The notes under the pieces are model-generated. The model was not told where the DNA came from and made no database searches. It saw only the letters and a list, made by a program, of their open reading frames with translations. From contig NZ_JYJA01000033.1 in the NCBI RefSeq assembly GCF_000956465.1, positions 1 to 64,000 on the forward strand: a stretch of 64,000 bases of DNA, in the 5' to 3' direction. Source of the DNA: Microbacterium trichothecenolyticum. Lineage in GTDB: Bacteria; Actinomycetota; Actinomycetes; Actinomycetales; Microbacteriaceae. Within the stretch, counting starts at the first letter, position 1, and the number at the start of each line of letters is the position of its first letter. The position numbers and the translations under genes were made by a program. Positions 24,678-34,219 of the stretch are shown here, piece by piece.

Positions 24678-26291
24678 CTACGCCTCCGCACCCTGTGCGA
24701 TGTCGGCGCGCTCGCGCCAGCTGCGCGCCGTGACGCGGTCGAGCGCCACCTGGCGACGCAGCGCGTCGGCCTTCTCGTAGAGCGAGGGCTCGCCATAGCT
24801 GGTGAGCACCTTCACGAGCACCGGCAGCAGCTCGATCATGAAGAACAGCCCGGCGATGAGCCAATGGGCCCACGCGAGGATCGGCTCGCGTGCCGACAGT
24901 CGCTCGAGCCCGCCGATCTGGCTCAGCAGGCCCACCGCGCCGGAGTTGCCGCTCGCGATCTCGGCGGCACGGGCGTCATACGCGGCCAGCGCGGCCTGGT
25001 ACTGCTCGCGCGCGCCGGGCAGCTCGTCCTTCGCCTGCTGCTTGTTCGTCGCCTCCGATGCACCGGCGTCCGCCGTGCCCGCGGCCTGCGCGGCGGCGAG
25101 ATCCGCCTGGGCCGCCGTCAGCTGGGAGTTCAGGTCGTCGTACGCCGCCTGGGCGGCTGCGAGCTGCGCCTCGGCGGCATCCGAGCTCGCGCCCTCCCCC
25201 GCGACGCCGCTGCACCCCTGCACCTCGCCGGCACCCTGTCCGGTCAGCTCGCACTGGTAGATCGCGCGCGCCTGATCGATCACCTGCTGCTGCGCGGCGA
25301 GCTTCGCGGTGAGGTCGTCCACGGTCTGCTGCGCCGACGCCGTCGACGCCGACGTGGTGTCGGCGCCCGCCACGACACCGCTGGCCGCCTGGCTCTCGAG
25401 CGCCGCGACGCGTTCGCTCGCGGCATCCAGCGCCTGCTTCTCAGGCCCGGCGGTGACGGCATCCTGATCCGTCTGCGCCTGCGAGATGTTCGTCGCGTTG
25501 ACTTCGCGCGCGATGTCGTTGTGGAAGATCTGCAGCACGAGCGGCTCGGCCACGACGATGCCGATGACGGCGGCCATGATGACGCGAGGGATCGCGAGCG
25601 CGATCAGTCGCCCGATGCTCTGCGACGAGCGCATCGTCGACGTGAGGAAGCGGTCGAGGTTGAAGATGATGAGCGCCCACACGATCGCAAGCGGCAGCGC
25701 GCCCCACGCGACGATCCGCACACCCGTGGTGAGCGCGAAGTACATCGAGATCGCCGAGATCAGGGCGGTGCCCGCGATCACGAAGAACATCTGCACGAAG
25801 CGCGGCGTCTCGGTCGGCACCTCGTCGAGCACCGATCCGTCGGCGCCGCCGAGGATCGCGAGCTTGCGCCAGCCCGAGGTCCGCTCCCGACGCGGACGCT
25901 TGGCACGCTTCGCGCGGACGGGAGGAGCGGATGCCTCCTCCACGGGCTCTTCGTCGGGCACGGGCTCGTCGGCGACGGGCTCCTCCGCCCGAGGCTCGTC
26001 GAACGCGCCCCACTCGCCGATCGTCGCCTGCCGCTGCGCGACCGGCTCGGTCACCCCGACCGGCTGCGTCGGGTTCATCGCCAGCGCGTCCTCGAGGAGG
26101 TCCTTCGTCACCGGGAACGGGTCTTCGGGGCCGTCGGCGTCGAGGCGCCGGTCGGCGGCGGGCTCACCGGCCGCCTGCTGAGCGCGCACGTCGTCGAGGT
26201 AGAGGTCCTCGGTCTGTTCGCCGTCCGTCTCGAACTCGATCCGGCCGTCGGAGCCGAACCGGCCCGGCCGGTGTGCGGAGTAAGAAGACAT
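24678..26291 (-). CDS. DUF4407 family membrane protein
   Basis: A 537-residue protein. An acidic, disordered N-terminal region of about 150 residues is followed by basic SGWRKLAILGGAD. Three hydrophobic segments follow (VQMFFVIAGTALISAISMYFAL, LPLAIVWALIIFNLDRF, PRVIMAAVIGIVVAEPLVL). Next comes a long Ala/Gln-rich coiled-coil region (about 255-420) with a cysteine pair, and a last membrane segment (HWLIAGLFFMIELLPVL). The core, including FNLDRFLTS and the final YGEPSLYEKAD, matches DUF4407. Its function is unknown; the topology places the coiled coil outside. A TAGGGT box lies six bases before the ATG, suggesting a leaderless message. Confidence 0.85.
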   Translation of the reverse strand: MSSYSAHRPGRFGSDGRIEFETDGEQTEDLYLDDVRAQQAAGEPAADRRLDADGPEDPFPVTKDLLEDALAMNPTQPVGVTEPVAQRQATIGEWGAFDEPRAEEPVADEPVPDEEPVEEASAPPVRAKRAKRPRRERTSGWRKLAILGGADGSVLDEVPTETPRFVQMFFVIAGTALISAISMYFALTTGVRIVAWGALPLAIVWALIIFNLDRFLTSTMRSSQSIGRLIALAIPRVIMAAVIGIVVAEPLVLQIFHNDIAREVNATNISQAQTDQDAVTAGPEKQALDAASERVAALESQAASGVVAGADTTSASTASAQQTVDDLTAKLAAQQQVIDQARAIYQCELTGQGAGEVQGCSGVAGEGASSDAAEAQLAAAQAAYDDLNSQLTAAQADLAAAQAAGTADAGASEATNKQQAKDELPGAREQYQAALAAYDARAAEIASGNSGAVGLLSQIGGLERLSAREPILAWAHWLIAGLFFMIELLPVLVKVLTSYGEPSLYEKADALRRQVALDRVTARSWRERADIAQGAEA

Positions 26292-26297
26292 CCGCAC

Positions 26298-26303
26298 ACC
26301 CTA
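26298..26303 (-). promoter_or_regulatory. Putative -10 box of the DUF4407 gene
   Basis: TAGGGT ends exactly six bases before the ATG at 26291. Confidence 0.45.
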
Positions 26304-26410
26304 GAGCGGGCAACCTGTGCGGCAGGTGTATTAGAGGAGCGTGAGATCACGGATCGCCCGGGTCGCGGCATCCGTCATCCCGTCCTCGCCGAGTGCGAAG
26401 TCCGGACGTG

Positions 26411-27652
26411 TCAGTCCTCGAGCGGGGTGGCGGCGGCGACCGCCTCGTCCTCCTCGGTGGCGACGAGCTGGCCGCAGGCGCCGTCGATCTCCTTGCCGCG
26501 GGTGTCACGGAGGGTCGTCGGGATGCCCGCGTCGTTGAGACGGCGAACGAACTCGTTCTGCACGGGGATGTCGGAGGCGGTCCAGATCGAGCCGGGCGTC
26601 GGGTTCAGCGGGATGGGGTTCACGTGCACCCAGCCGCGGCCGCGCGCGTTGAGCTTCTCGGCGAGAAGGTCGGCGCGCCAGCCGTGGTCGTTCATGTCTT
26701 TGATGAGGGCGTACTCGATCGACACGCGGCGGCCGGTCTTGTCGAAGTAGGCGCGCGCGGCGTCGAGGGCCTCGTCGACCTTCCAGCGGGAGTTCACCGG
26801 GATGAGCTCATCGCGCAGCTTGTCGTCGGGCGCGTGCAGCGACAGCGCGAAGGTGACGGGGATGTCCTCGTTCGCCAGCTTCGTGATCGCCGGCACGAGA
26901 CCGACGGTCGAGACCGTGATGCCACGGGCGCTCATGCCGAGGCCGTGCTGCTTGTCGGTCATCACGCGCACCGCCTGCATGACGCGCGCGTAGTTGGCGA
27001 GGGGCTCGCCCATGCCCATGAAGACGATGTTCGACACCCGCTCGGCGGAGTGGTCGTCCTTCTTCTTGCCGCCGAGTCCCCCGTCGGCGATGAGGCGGTT
27101 GGCACGCACGATCTGCTCGACGATCTCGGCGGCCGACATGTTGCGGGTGAGACCCGCCTGTCCGGTCGCGCAGAACGGGCAGTTCATGCCGCAGCCGGCC
27201 TGGCTCGACACGCACAGCGTGATGCGGCCGGGGTAGCGCATCAGCACCGACTCGACGAGCGCGCCGTCGTGCAGCTTCCACAGGAACTTGATCGTGTCGC
27301 CGCGGTCGGTCTCGAGGCGGCGCACCTCGGTGAGAAGCGGCGGCAGCATCCCGTGGACGAAGTCCTCGCGCCCGTCGGCGGGGAGGTCCGTCATGTCAGC
27401 GGGGTGGTGGGTCCAGTGCTGGAAGTAGTGCTTCTCGAGCTGCTTCGCCCGGAAGCCGGGGAGGCCGAGCTCCTTGACCTTCTCGACACGCTGGTCGGGG
27501 GTGAGATCGGCCATGTGCACCGGCGGCTTGCCGCGCTTCGGGCTCGCGAACTGGAGGAGGGGTCGACCCTCGGCATCCTTCTTCTGCGTCCATCCCTCGG
27601 TCGCCGGACGCACCTGGCGGGGTTTGGTGGCGCGAACAGGCGAATCGGTCAT
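26411..27652 (-). CDS. rlmN: 23S rRNA (adenine-2503-C2)-methyltransferase
   Basis: A 413-residue radical SAM enzyme that methylates A2503 of 23S rRNA and tRNA adenosine 37. The iron-sulfur motif is in [13 protein letters not shown] (CxxxCxxC). The family-specific LSLHAPDD and GYNDSP-like [15 protein letters not shown] are present. The C-terminal mechanistic cysteine is in [10 protein letters not shown], and the N-terminal cysteine-free HhH-like region is normal. Length fits actinobacterial RlmN with a short tail. A TACCCT box lies exactly six bases before the ATG, so it is probably leaderless. Confidence 0.96.
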   Translation of the reverse strand: MTDSPVRATKPRQVRPATEGWTQKKDAEGRPLLQFASPKRGKPPVHMADLTPDQRVEKVKELGLPGFRAKQLEKHYFQHWTHHPADMTDLPADGREDFVHGMLPPLLTEVRRLETDRGDTIKFLWKLHDGALVESVLMRYPGRITLCVSSQAGCGMNCPFCATGQAGLTRNMSAAEIVEQIVRANRLIADGGLGGKKKDDHSAERVSNIVFMGMGEPLANYARVMQAVRVMTDKQHGLGMSARGITVSTVGLVPAITKLANEDIPVTFALSLHAPDDKLRDELIPVNSRWKVDEALDAARAYFDKTGRRVSIEYALIKDMNDHGWRADLLAEKLNARGRGWVHVNPIPLNPTPGSIWTASDIPVQNEFVRRLNDAGIPTTLRDTRGKEIDGACGQLVATEEDEAVAAATPLED

Positions 27653-27658
27653 GGGTCA

Positions 27659-27664
27659 AGGGTA
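27659..27664 (-). promoter_or_regulatory. Putative -10 box of rlmN
   Basis: TACCCT followed by six bases and the ATG at 27652. Confidence 0.45.
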
Positions 27665-27738
27665 CGCGCAGGCGTCTGGGCGAAGCCCGATGCGGAGGGG
27701 AACGGATGCCGCACCCCGCGCGTGTCGCGGCATCGGGC

Positions 27739-27744
27739 TATCGT
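27739..27744 (+). promoter_or_regulatory. Putative -10 box of the LysE-family gene
   Basis: TATCGT followed by six bases and the GTG at 27751. Confidence 0.45.
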
Positions 27745-27750
27745 CGTCTC

Positions 27751-28389
27751 GTGGTGCCCGCCCCCAACCTCCTCGCCTTCACGCTCGCCGCGCTCGTCCT
27801 GATCGTGATCCCGGGTCCGAGCGTGCTCTTCACGATCGGGCGCGCGCTCGCCCTCGGCCGCATCGGCGGGCTGCTCAGTGTGCTCGGCAACGCGCTCGGC
27901 CTGCTGCCGATCATCGGCCTCGTCGCCATCGGCGTGGGTGGCATCGTCGCGCAATCGGTCGTGCTCTTCACGATCGTCAAGGTCGCCGGGGCGCTGTACC
28001 TCATGTACCTCGGCGTGCAGGCGATCCGTCACCGCCGGCGGGCGGCCGCGGAGGCGAACGGCGGCGCGCTCCCCCGCTCGGCGTGGCGCCAGCTGGGCGA
28101 GGGGTTCATCGTCGGCATCACGAACCCCAAGACGATCGCGTTCTTCGTCGCGGTGCTCCCCCAGTTCGTGGACCTGAACGCCGGCATGGTTCCGCTGCAG
28201 ATGATCGAGCTCGGACTCGTGTTCTTCGTCATCGCGCTCATCTCCGACGGGATCTGGGCGCTCATCGCGGCGGGCGCGCGCGAGTGGTTCGGGCGCTCGC
28301 CGAAGCGCATCTCCACGCTCTCGGCGACGGGCGGCGGTCTCATGATCGGACTCGGCGGCATCCTCCTCTTCACCGGGAACAAGCACTGA
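27751..28389 (+). CDS. LysE/RhtB-family amino-acid exporter
   Basis: A 212-residue inner-membrane protein with six hydrophobic segments. The family start LLAFTLAALVLIVIPGPSVLFTIGRAL and the loop GLLSVLGNALGLLPII match LysE/RhtB transporters, as does GFIVGITNPKTIAFFVAVLPQFV. It would export an amino acid such as threonine or homoserine lactone. The GTG at 27751 is used because it sits six bases after a -10-like box and brings the N terminus into line with the family. The stop is one base from the HAD gene ATG, and the 62 bp repeat follows at once. Confidence 0.9.
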   Translation: MVPAPNLLAFTLAALVLIVIPGPSVLFTIGRALALGRIGGLLSVLGNALGLLPIIGLVAIGVGGIVAQSVVLFTIVKVAGALYLMYLGVQAIRHRRRAAAEANGGALPRSAWRQLGEGFIVGITNPKTIAFFVAVLPQFVDLNAGMVPLQMIELGLVFFVIALISDGIWALIAAGAREWFGRSPKRISTLSATGGGLMIGLGGILLFTGNKH

Positions 28390-28390
28390 C

Positions 28391-29329
28391 ATGACGCTCC
28401 CCACGCCCCCTCCAGACACCGCCGGCGCGTCGCCCGGAGCCTCCGGGCGCGTGGGCCAGGCTGAGACCTCCGGCCGCTCGGACCGCCGGCGCATCATCTT
28501 CCTCGACGTCGACGGCACTCTCCTCGAGCACGGCTCGCACGTGTCGCCGTCGACCGGCCCGGCCATCCGCGCGGTGCGCGAGGCCGGCCACCTGGTGTAC
28601 CTGAGCACCGGCAGGTCGGCCTCCGACATCCATCCCGACGTCGCCGAGATCGGCTTCGACGGCGCGGTCACCAACTCCGGCGCGCTGGTCGTGTCGGGCG
28701 GACAGGTGGTCGTCGATCGCCCGCTCTCCCCCGCCGCGACGGACCGCATGCTCACGGCGCTGCGCAGCCGCGGCATCCGCTACTTCCTGCAGACGCGCGA
28801 TGCGGTCTACGCGAGCGACGACATGGCCGAGCTGATGCGCGACTACGCGGCGGCGCTCGAGGCGCGTGAGGCGGCGGGCCAGCAGGTGCGGCCCGAGGAC
28901 TCGCTGGTCGGTCTCGCGCAGCGCAGGTTCCCGAGCGTGGACGAGGCGGACCTCACCCGCATCGACAAGGCCGTGTTCGTGAGCGACCACCCCGAAGGCC
29001 TCGACGAGCTGCGGGAAGACCTCGGCGACGAGTTCCTGATCGTGCCGGGGAGCATGCCGCTGCCGGGCGGCTCGAACGGAGAGATCAGCGAGCGCGAGAC
29101 GACGAAGGGCTCGGCGATCGAGCTGCTGCTGGCGCACCTCGGCATGCACGCCGACGACGCGATCGCGGTGGGCGACAGCTGGAACGACATCGAGATGTTC
29201 CAGGTGTGCGGCGTCTCGGTGGCGATGGGCAACGCCCAGCCCGAGCTCAAGGAGCTCGCCGACTTCGTCACGACCGACGTGCTCGACGACGGCATCGCGA
29301 ACGCGCTCCGCCGCCTCGGCCTGATCTGA
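28391..29329 (+). CDS. HAD-superfamily hydrolase (Cof-like phosphatase)
   Basis: A 312-residue Cof-type HAD phosphatase. The nucleophile motif is IIFLDVDGTLLEHG, motif II lies in VYLSTGRS, the conserved lysine in ETTKGSAIELLLAHLG, and the acidic motif in AVGDSWNDIEMF. A C2-type cap lies between. It would dephosphorylate a sugar phosphate or flavin nucleotide. The first 30 residues (PTPPPDTAGASPGASGRVG) are low-complexity and encoded by a repeat also found at 24591-24652. The true start may therefore be a later codon such as the GTG at 28451, or the gene may have recruited the repeat as coding sequence. Confidence 0.88.
   Translation: MTLPTPPPDTAGASPGASGRVGQAETSGRSDRRRIIFLDVDGTLLEHGSHVSPSTGPAIRAVREAGHLVYLSTGRSASDIHPDVAEIGFDGAVTNSGALVVSGGQVVVDRPLSPAATDRMLTALRSRGIRYFLQTRDAVYASDDMAELMRDYAAALEAREAAGQQVRPEDSLVGLAQRRFPSVDEADLTRIDKAVFVSDHPEGLDELREDLGDEFLIVPGSMPLPGGSNGEISERETTKGSAIELLLAHLGMHADDAIAVGDSWNDIEMFQVCGVSVAMGNAQPELKELADFVTTDVLDDGIANALRRLGLI
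28398..28459 (+). repeat. 62 bp 3'-flank element, copy 2
   Basis: It begins TCCCCACGCCCCCTCCA and contains CCCGGAGCCTCCGGG, matching copy 1 (24591-24652, minus strand) at about nine of ten positions. It begins nine bases after the LysE-family stop and overlaps the annotated 5' end of the HAD gene. Confidence 0.8.
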
Positions 29330-29340
29330 GCCCGGGCCCC

Positions 29341-30342
29341 TCAGCCCGCGGGAGCGGCCGTCGAGGCGCGCAGGACCAGCTGCGTCGCCAGCTGGACCTG
29401 TTCGGGCGGTGCGCCGCGCTCCATCTCGAGCGCGACGCGCAGCGATTCGCGCCCGAGCAGCCCCCAGTCCTGACGTACGGTCGTGAGCGGCGGCGCGAAC
29501 ATCTCGGCCTCGTCGATGTCGTCGAACCCGAGGACCGACACGTCCTGTGGAATCCGCAGACCGGCCTCGATGATCGCGCGGTAGGCGCCGAGCGCCATCT
29601 GATCGTTGGCCGCGAAGACGGCGGTCGGGCGCTCCTCGGCGAGCAGCTGCCGCATCGCGCGGTAGCCCGCACCGGGACTCCAATCCCCCGGGCGGGCGGC
29701 GGGAAGCACGCGTCCGCGCTCGGCGAGCACGTCGCGCCAGGCGTCGAACCGCGACGCCGCGGAGAACGAGCCGGGCGGGCCCGTGATGTGGTGCACCGTC
29801 TGGTGGCCGAGGTCGAGGAGGTACCCCACCGCCTGGCGCGCGCCGACGTCCTGATCGAAGTCGACGGTGGCGACGCCGTCGACGAGCGGCGGGCCGAGGA
29901 TGACCGCCGGCACGCCCTCGGGCAGCTGGAGCGCCTCGTCGATGCCGAACGGGGCGGGCAGGATGACGATCAGCACGTCGACCGCCATCTCCCCGAGTCG
30001 CGTGAAGGCACCGTTGGCCGCCTGCCCGGAGGAGGCGGCCAACGGCATGAGCGTCGTCGCGTAGCCGCTCTCCGCGGCCCGCTCGGAGATCTCCTCGAGC
30101 GAGCGATGCGTGCCGACGGAATGCAGGCTGTGGTACACGACGCCGACCGTGCGGAACGACCCGCGCCGGATCGCGCGCGCCGCCGCATTGGGGCGATAGC
30201 CCAGCTCGCGCATCTTGGCGAGCACGAGCTCGCGCTTCTCGAGCGCCACGTTCGGCTCGCCGTTCGCGACGCGGGAGACCGTCTGCACCGATACGCCGAC
30301 GGCCTGGGCCACGTCACGCAGCGAGGTGCGGCGCTCCTGCAC
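29341..30342 (-). CDS. LacI-family repressor of the beta-galactoside operon
   Basis: A 333-residue LacI/GalR protein. The N-terminal helix-turn-helix and hinge are clear (SLRDVAQAVGVSVQTVSRVANGE, then LGYRPNAAARAIRRG). The periplasmic-binding-like sugar domain contains AVFAANDQMALGAYRAI and VSVLGFDDIDEAEMF. The GTG start has GAGGGG eight bases upstream and lies two bases after the beta-galactosidase stop, so it is the last gene of the operon it probably controls. The palindrome TGGTAACGTCACCA at 36788-36801 is the likely binding site. Inducer: probably a beta-galactoside or galactose derivative. Confidence 0.92.
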   Translation of the reverse strand: MQERRTSLRDVAQAVGVSVQTVSRVANGEPNVALEKRELVLAKMRELGYRPNAAARAIRRGSFRTVGVVYHSLHSVGTHRSLEEISERAAESGYATTLMPLAASSGQAANGAFTRLGEMAVDVLIVILPAPFGIDEALQLPEGVPAVILGPPLVDGVATVDFDQDVGARQAVGYLLDLGHQTVHHITGPPGSFSAASRFDAWRDVLAERGRVLPAARPGDWSPGAGYRAMRQLLAEERPTAVFAANDQMALGAYRAIIEAGLRIPQDVSVLGFDDIDEAEMFAPPLTTVRQDWGLLGRESLRVALEMERGAPPEQVQLATQLVLRASTAAPAG

Positions 30343-30344
30343 TC

Positions 30345-33300
30345 TCAGACCCCTCGGAACGCGAAGTCGAACACGAGGTCCCCGCTGTTCGGCAGGCGGT
30401 ACTGGGCGAGCGTGCGCGCACCCCACGAGTCGTCGCCGCCCACGCCGCGCCGCATGAGCGCCGGGCGCAAGACGGTGCGGTGGATCGGCGGGAGCTCGGT
30501 GTGGTGCAGGGCGTTCTCCACTTCGTCGGGCGTCCACGGCAGCGCGGAGAACTCCATGGCGTCGGCGGATTCGACGCGGAGACCGGCTCCTCTGCCGTCT
30601 GTGACCTCGGCCCACCGCACGCCGGTGCGGCTTCCCGCCTCCTGCGGACGCAGGTACGGGGTGAGCTCGGTCGTCACGTCGCGATCGTACACGCCGAGGC
30701 GCGCGCCCCCGCGGCGGTCGACGTAGCACTCCTCCGGTCCGTCGCCGTACCAGCGCAGCCGCCGGAACTCCGGAAGCGTCGTGAGCAGCATCCCGAACTC
30801 GGGCAGGCTCGGCAGGCCATCGACCAGGTGCAGCGTCTGCGTCACCTCCACCCTGCCGGCGCCGTCGACGCGGTACGAGACATCGCACGTCGTGGCCGGC
30901 CGCGTCGGCAGCTCGTACTCGTACGTCACCGTCACAGCGGTGTCGTCCTGCTCGACCCGCGTGCGGGTCAGCGGCTCGCGCACGCGCCCGTAACGGCTGG
31001 CGAGCAGCCACTGGCCGTCCTCGAACGGCGCCTCCCACCCGCGCTCGTTGGAGGTCGGCGCGTGCCAGAAGTGCGGTCGTGGCATCCCGGTCAGCAGCTC
31101 CCGGCCGCCGTCCGAGGTCATGCCGAATCGGTACGACGTGAGCCCGCCGTACAGCGTCGAGAACAGGGCGCTGAAACCGGGACCGCGCACTCCGATGTTG
31201 TGCGCGCCGCGGATGAGCTCGGGCGCGGGCGCCGCGACCCGCGCGGGAGGAGGTCCCACCTGGACGACTCGCTGCTCGTACGCGACCTCGTGGCCTTCCG
31301 CGGCCCACGCGGTCGCCGCCCGCAGGCGGAACGACACGTCGATCGCGTACTCCCCGGGCGCGGTCGGGACCGCGATGGGAAGGGCGATGCGACCGGTGTC
31401 GCCGGCGGCGATGTCGGTCTCGGCCTCTTCGCGGCGCAGCATCCGTCCCTCGCGGGAGAGCGTGACGACGCACCGGTAGGCGGCGCTGGACGTCGAGAGC
31501 AGACGGTTGTGCACGGTGAAGCCGGCGTCGTCGATGCGGATGCGCAGGCCCTGGTAGAGGTACGCCACCTCCTGCAGCTTGGGCGTCGGCGAGTGGTCGG
31601 TGAAGAAGATGCCGTTGCCGCAGAACTCGCCGTCGTTGGGCGCGTCGCCGAAGTCGCCGCCGTAGCCGAAGTACTCCTTGCCGTACCGGTCGGTCAGCGC
31701 GATCGCCTGGTCGGCGAAGTCCCAGATGAACCCGCCCTGGAACAGCGGCTCGCGGTACGCCAGCTCGATGTACTCGTCGACCGCCCCGAAGGAGTTGCCC
31801 ATGGCGTGGGCGTACTCGCACAGGATGAACGGCTTGTCGCGGCGGTCCCGCAGGAACTCCTCGACCTCGGCGGCCGGCGTGTACATCTGGCTGACGACGT
31901 CGGTGGTCTCTTCGTGGCGCGGATCCCAGTGCACGCCCTCGTAGTGCACCGGGCGGCTGTCGACCTCTCGGAACCACGCGGCGACGTCACGCAGGTTCGT
32001 GCCCCCGAACGACTCATTGCCGCACGACCACATCACGATGCTCGGGTGGTTCTTGTCGCGTTCGTACATGCTCGCCGCGCGGTCGAGCAGGGTCGGCAGC
32101 CATTCGGGGCGGTCGCCCGGGACCGCGTCCTCGATGGGCGCGCCGAGCTTGCGGATGCGGTCCCACACACCGTGGCTCTCGAGGTTCATCTCGTCGATGA
32201 CCATGAGGCCGTGCCGATCCGCGAGCTCGTAGAACACGGTGCTGTTCGGGTAGTGACTGGTGCGCACGGCGTTGACGCCCACGGCCTTGAGAGCGAGGAG
32301 GTCCGCCTCGATCTCGGCCGCGGTCTGCACGCGCCCGGCGAGGCCGAACTCGTGCCGGTTCACTCCGAAGAAGACCACACGTCGCCCGTTGAGCTTCAGC
32401 AGCCCGTCCTCGATCGCGAAGCGCCGCACGCCGACGCGCTGCACGATGACCTCGGCCACCTCGCCCGAGACGTCTCGCACCTCGATCTCGATCTCGTACA
32501 GCCATGGATCCTCCGGGCTCCACAGCCGAGGATTGTCGAGACGGATGCTGAAGCCGCCGTCACCGCGAGGCTCGAGCGGTCCGACACCGGCGAGGCGGGC
32601 GGCGGCGCTCCCCTCCCCGCGCAGATCGATGCGCAGGGCGATGTCAGCGGACGCCGCATCATGGGCGAGGACGACGTCGACCCGGAGGTCTTCGACATGC
32701 GCACGGGGACGGCGGTACAGGACGACGTCGCGGAACAGCCCCGAGAACCGGAAGAAGTCCTGGTCCTCGAGCCATGAGCCGCTGGAGAACTTGAAGACCT
32801 GCGCGGCGAGCTTGTTCTCTCCCTCGACCAGGGCGTCGGTCACGTCGAACTCCGACGGCGTGAAGCTGTCGGTCGCGTACCCGAGGTAGCGCCCGTTGAG
32901 CCAGACCGCGATCGCGCTCTCGGCGCCCAGGAAGCTGATGCTCACGGTCTCGCCCGCCTCGACCGGCCGGTCGAGGCGGAAGCTCTTCACGTACGACGCG
33001 ACGGGGTTGTAGCGCTCGGGCACCTCGCCCGGGTCGATCTGCTCGACGCCGTCCCAGGGGTACTGGACGTTCACGTACTGCGGGCGGTCGTAGCCGTGCA
33101 GCTGGATGTGCGCGGGCACCGGGATGTCGTCCCAGCTCTCGCAGTCGTAGTCCGGGTGGAAGAAGCCGGCCGGGGCGGCGGCGGGGTTCTTCGCGTAGTG
33201 GATCTTCCAACGGCCGCTGAGCGACTGCTCGTACCCGCTGTCGCCGTCCGCCGCCTCGGCCGCCGTCCGGAACCAGCGGTGGTCCGAATGGGCGGGCAGG

Positions 33301-33404
33301 CGGTTCTCCTGGACGAACCGGGGATCCGCGATCCGGGCGGCGTCGAACCTCACCGCCTCATCTCCGTAGCTCTCGGTCTGGATGTCGATGGTATCGAGAG
33401 TCAC
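30345..33404 (-). CDS. lacZ: Beta-galactosidase (glycoside hydrolase family 2)
   Basis: About 1019 residues, the normal size of LacZ-type enzymes. No signal peptide is seen, so it is cytoplasmic. It hydrolyses terminal beta-D-galactosyl bonds. The GH2 acid/base glutamate is in NHPSIVMWSCGNESFGG and the nucleophile in FILCEYAHAMGNS. The sugar-binding domain start (ESWDDIPVPAHIQLHGYDRPQYVN) and the C-terminal small chain (GLTSYRFGMTSDG) are present. The GTG start overlaps the permease stop by 4 bp. Co-transcription with a sugar ABC importer suggests it acts on imported beta-galactosides such as lactose or plant galacto-oligosaccharides. Confidence 0.95.
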   Translation of the reverse strand: MTLDTIDIQTESYGDEAVRFDAARIADPRFVQENRLPAHSDHRWFRTAAEAADGDSGYEQSLSGRWKIHYAKNPAAAPAGFFHPDYDCESWDDIPVPAHIQLHGYDRPQYVNVQYPWDGVEQIDPGEVPERYNPVASYVKSFRLDRPVEAGETVSISFLGAESAIAVWLNGRYLGYATDSFTPSEFDVTDALVEGENKLAAQVFKFSSGSWLEDQDFFRFSGLFRDVVLYRRPRAHVEDLRVDVVLAHDAASADIALRIDLRGEGSAAARLAGVGPLEPRGDGGFSIRLDNPRLWSPEDPWLYEIEIEVRDVSGEVAEVIVQRVGVRRFAIEDGLLKLNGRRVVFFGVNRHEFGLAGRVQTAAEIEADLLALKAVGVNAVRTSHYPNSTVFYELADRHGLMVIDEMNLESHGVWDRIRKLGAPIEDAVPGDRPEWLPTLLDRAASMYERDKNHPSIVMWSCGNESFGGTNLRDVAAWFREVDSRPVHYEGVHWDPRHEETTDVVSQMYTPAAEVEEFLRDRRDKPFILCEYAHAMGNSFGAVDEYIELAYREPLFQGGFIWDFADQAIALTDRYGKEYFGYGGDFGDAPNDGEFCGNGIFFTDHSPTPKLQEVAYLYQGLRIRIDDAGFTVHNRLLSTSSAAYRCVVTLSREGRMLRREEAETDIAAGDTGRIALPIAVPTAPGEYAIDVSFRLRAATAWAAEGHEVAYEQRVVQVGPPPARVAAPAPELIRGAHNIGVRGPGFSALFSTLYGGLTSYRFGMTSDGGRELLTGMPRPHFWHAPTSNERGWEAPFEDGQWLLASRYGRVREPLTRTRVEQDDTAVTVTYEYELPTRPATTCDVSYRVDGAGRVEVTQTLHLVDGLPSLPEFGMLLTTLPEFRRLRWYGDGPEECYVDRRGGARLGVYDRDVTTELTPYLRPQEAGSRTGVRWAEVTDGRGAGLRVESADAMEFSALPWTPDEVENALHHTELPPIHRTVLRPALMRRGVGGDDSWGARTLAQYRLPNSGDLVFDFAFRGV

Positions 33405-34219
33405 TTGACCGCCCCCGTGATGCCCTGTGCGAACTGCCGCTGCAGGAGGAAGAACACGATCATCGTCGGCAGCGACGACAGGAGCACGGCGAGCATCAGC
33501 ACGCCGTAGTCGGTGACGTACCCGGCGCTGATGTTCGCGGTGAGCATCGGCATCGTCAGCACGCTGTTGTTGACGAGGATCACCTTCGGCCACAGGAAGT
33601 TGTTCCACGCCATCATGAATGTGATCACGGCCGCCGCGGCGAACGTCGAGCGCATCGTCGGGACGTAGATCCTGGCGAAGATCGACAGCTCGCTGAGGCC
33701 ATCGATGCGCGCCGCCTCGATGATGTCGTGCGGAAACGAGCGCGAGGCCTGCCGGAACAGCAGGATGAGGAACGGCGTCGAGATCATCGGGATCACGACC
33801 GCCCACAGCGAGTTCACCATCCCGACGCGCGCGAACAGCTGGAACAGCGGGATCATCGTGGCGGCGAACGGGATCATGATCGCGAGCAGCAGGATCGCCA
33901 TGACGACGTCCTTGGCCTTCGAGTGGTACACCTCGAATCCGTAGCCGGCGATCGAGCACACCGTCAGCGCGAGGATCGTCGTCCCGACGGCGATGAGGAA
34001 CGAGTTCGTCATCGCGCCGACGACGTTCTGCGTCGAGAAGAGCACCGCGATGTTCTCGAACAGGGCGGTGCCGGGCAGCATCTTCGACGACAGGACGTCC
34101 TTGCTCGTGTTGGTGGCCGAGACCGCCATGAAGTAGAGCGGGAAGACCGAGAAGAGCGCCCAGACCGCCAGCAGGGCGTATCCGGGGAGGCTGCGGAGCT
34201 TGTTAATCACGCTTGTCAC
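33401..34219 (-). CDS. Carbohydrate ABC transporter permease (MalG-like)
   Basis: A 272-residue membrane permease with six hydrophobic segments, starting LPGYALLAVWALFSVFPLYFM. The EAA loop, EAARIDGLSELSIFARIYVP, contacts the ATPase. It starts with GTG inside the last 17 bp of the MalF-like gene and overlaps lacZ by 4 bp. No ATPase gene is in the operon, so it must share a general MsiK-like ATPase, as is common in actinobacterial sugar importers. Substrate inferred from context: beta-galactosides. Confidence 0.93.
   Translation of the reverse strand: MTSVINKLRSLPGYALLAVWALFSVFPLYFMAVSATNTSKDVLSSKMLPGTALFENIAVLFSTQNVVGAMTNSFLIAVGTTILALTVCSIAGYGFEVYHSKAKDVVMAILLLAIMIPFAATMIPLFQLFARVGMVNSLWAVVIPMISTPFLILLFRQASRSFPHDIIEAARIDGLSELSIFARIYVPTMRSTFAAAAVITFMMAWNNFLWPKVILVNNSVLTMPMLTANISAGYVTDYGVLMLAVLLSSLPTMIVFFLLQRQFAQGITGAVK

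Noticed and set aside
30345..33959. A longer beta-galactosidase starting about 550 bases upstream
   Set aside because: The extension is the permease gene read in another frame. GTG at 33404 overlaps the permease stop by 4 bp and gives the normal LacZ length.
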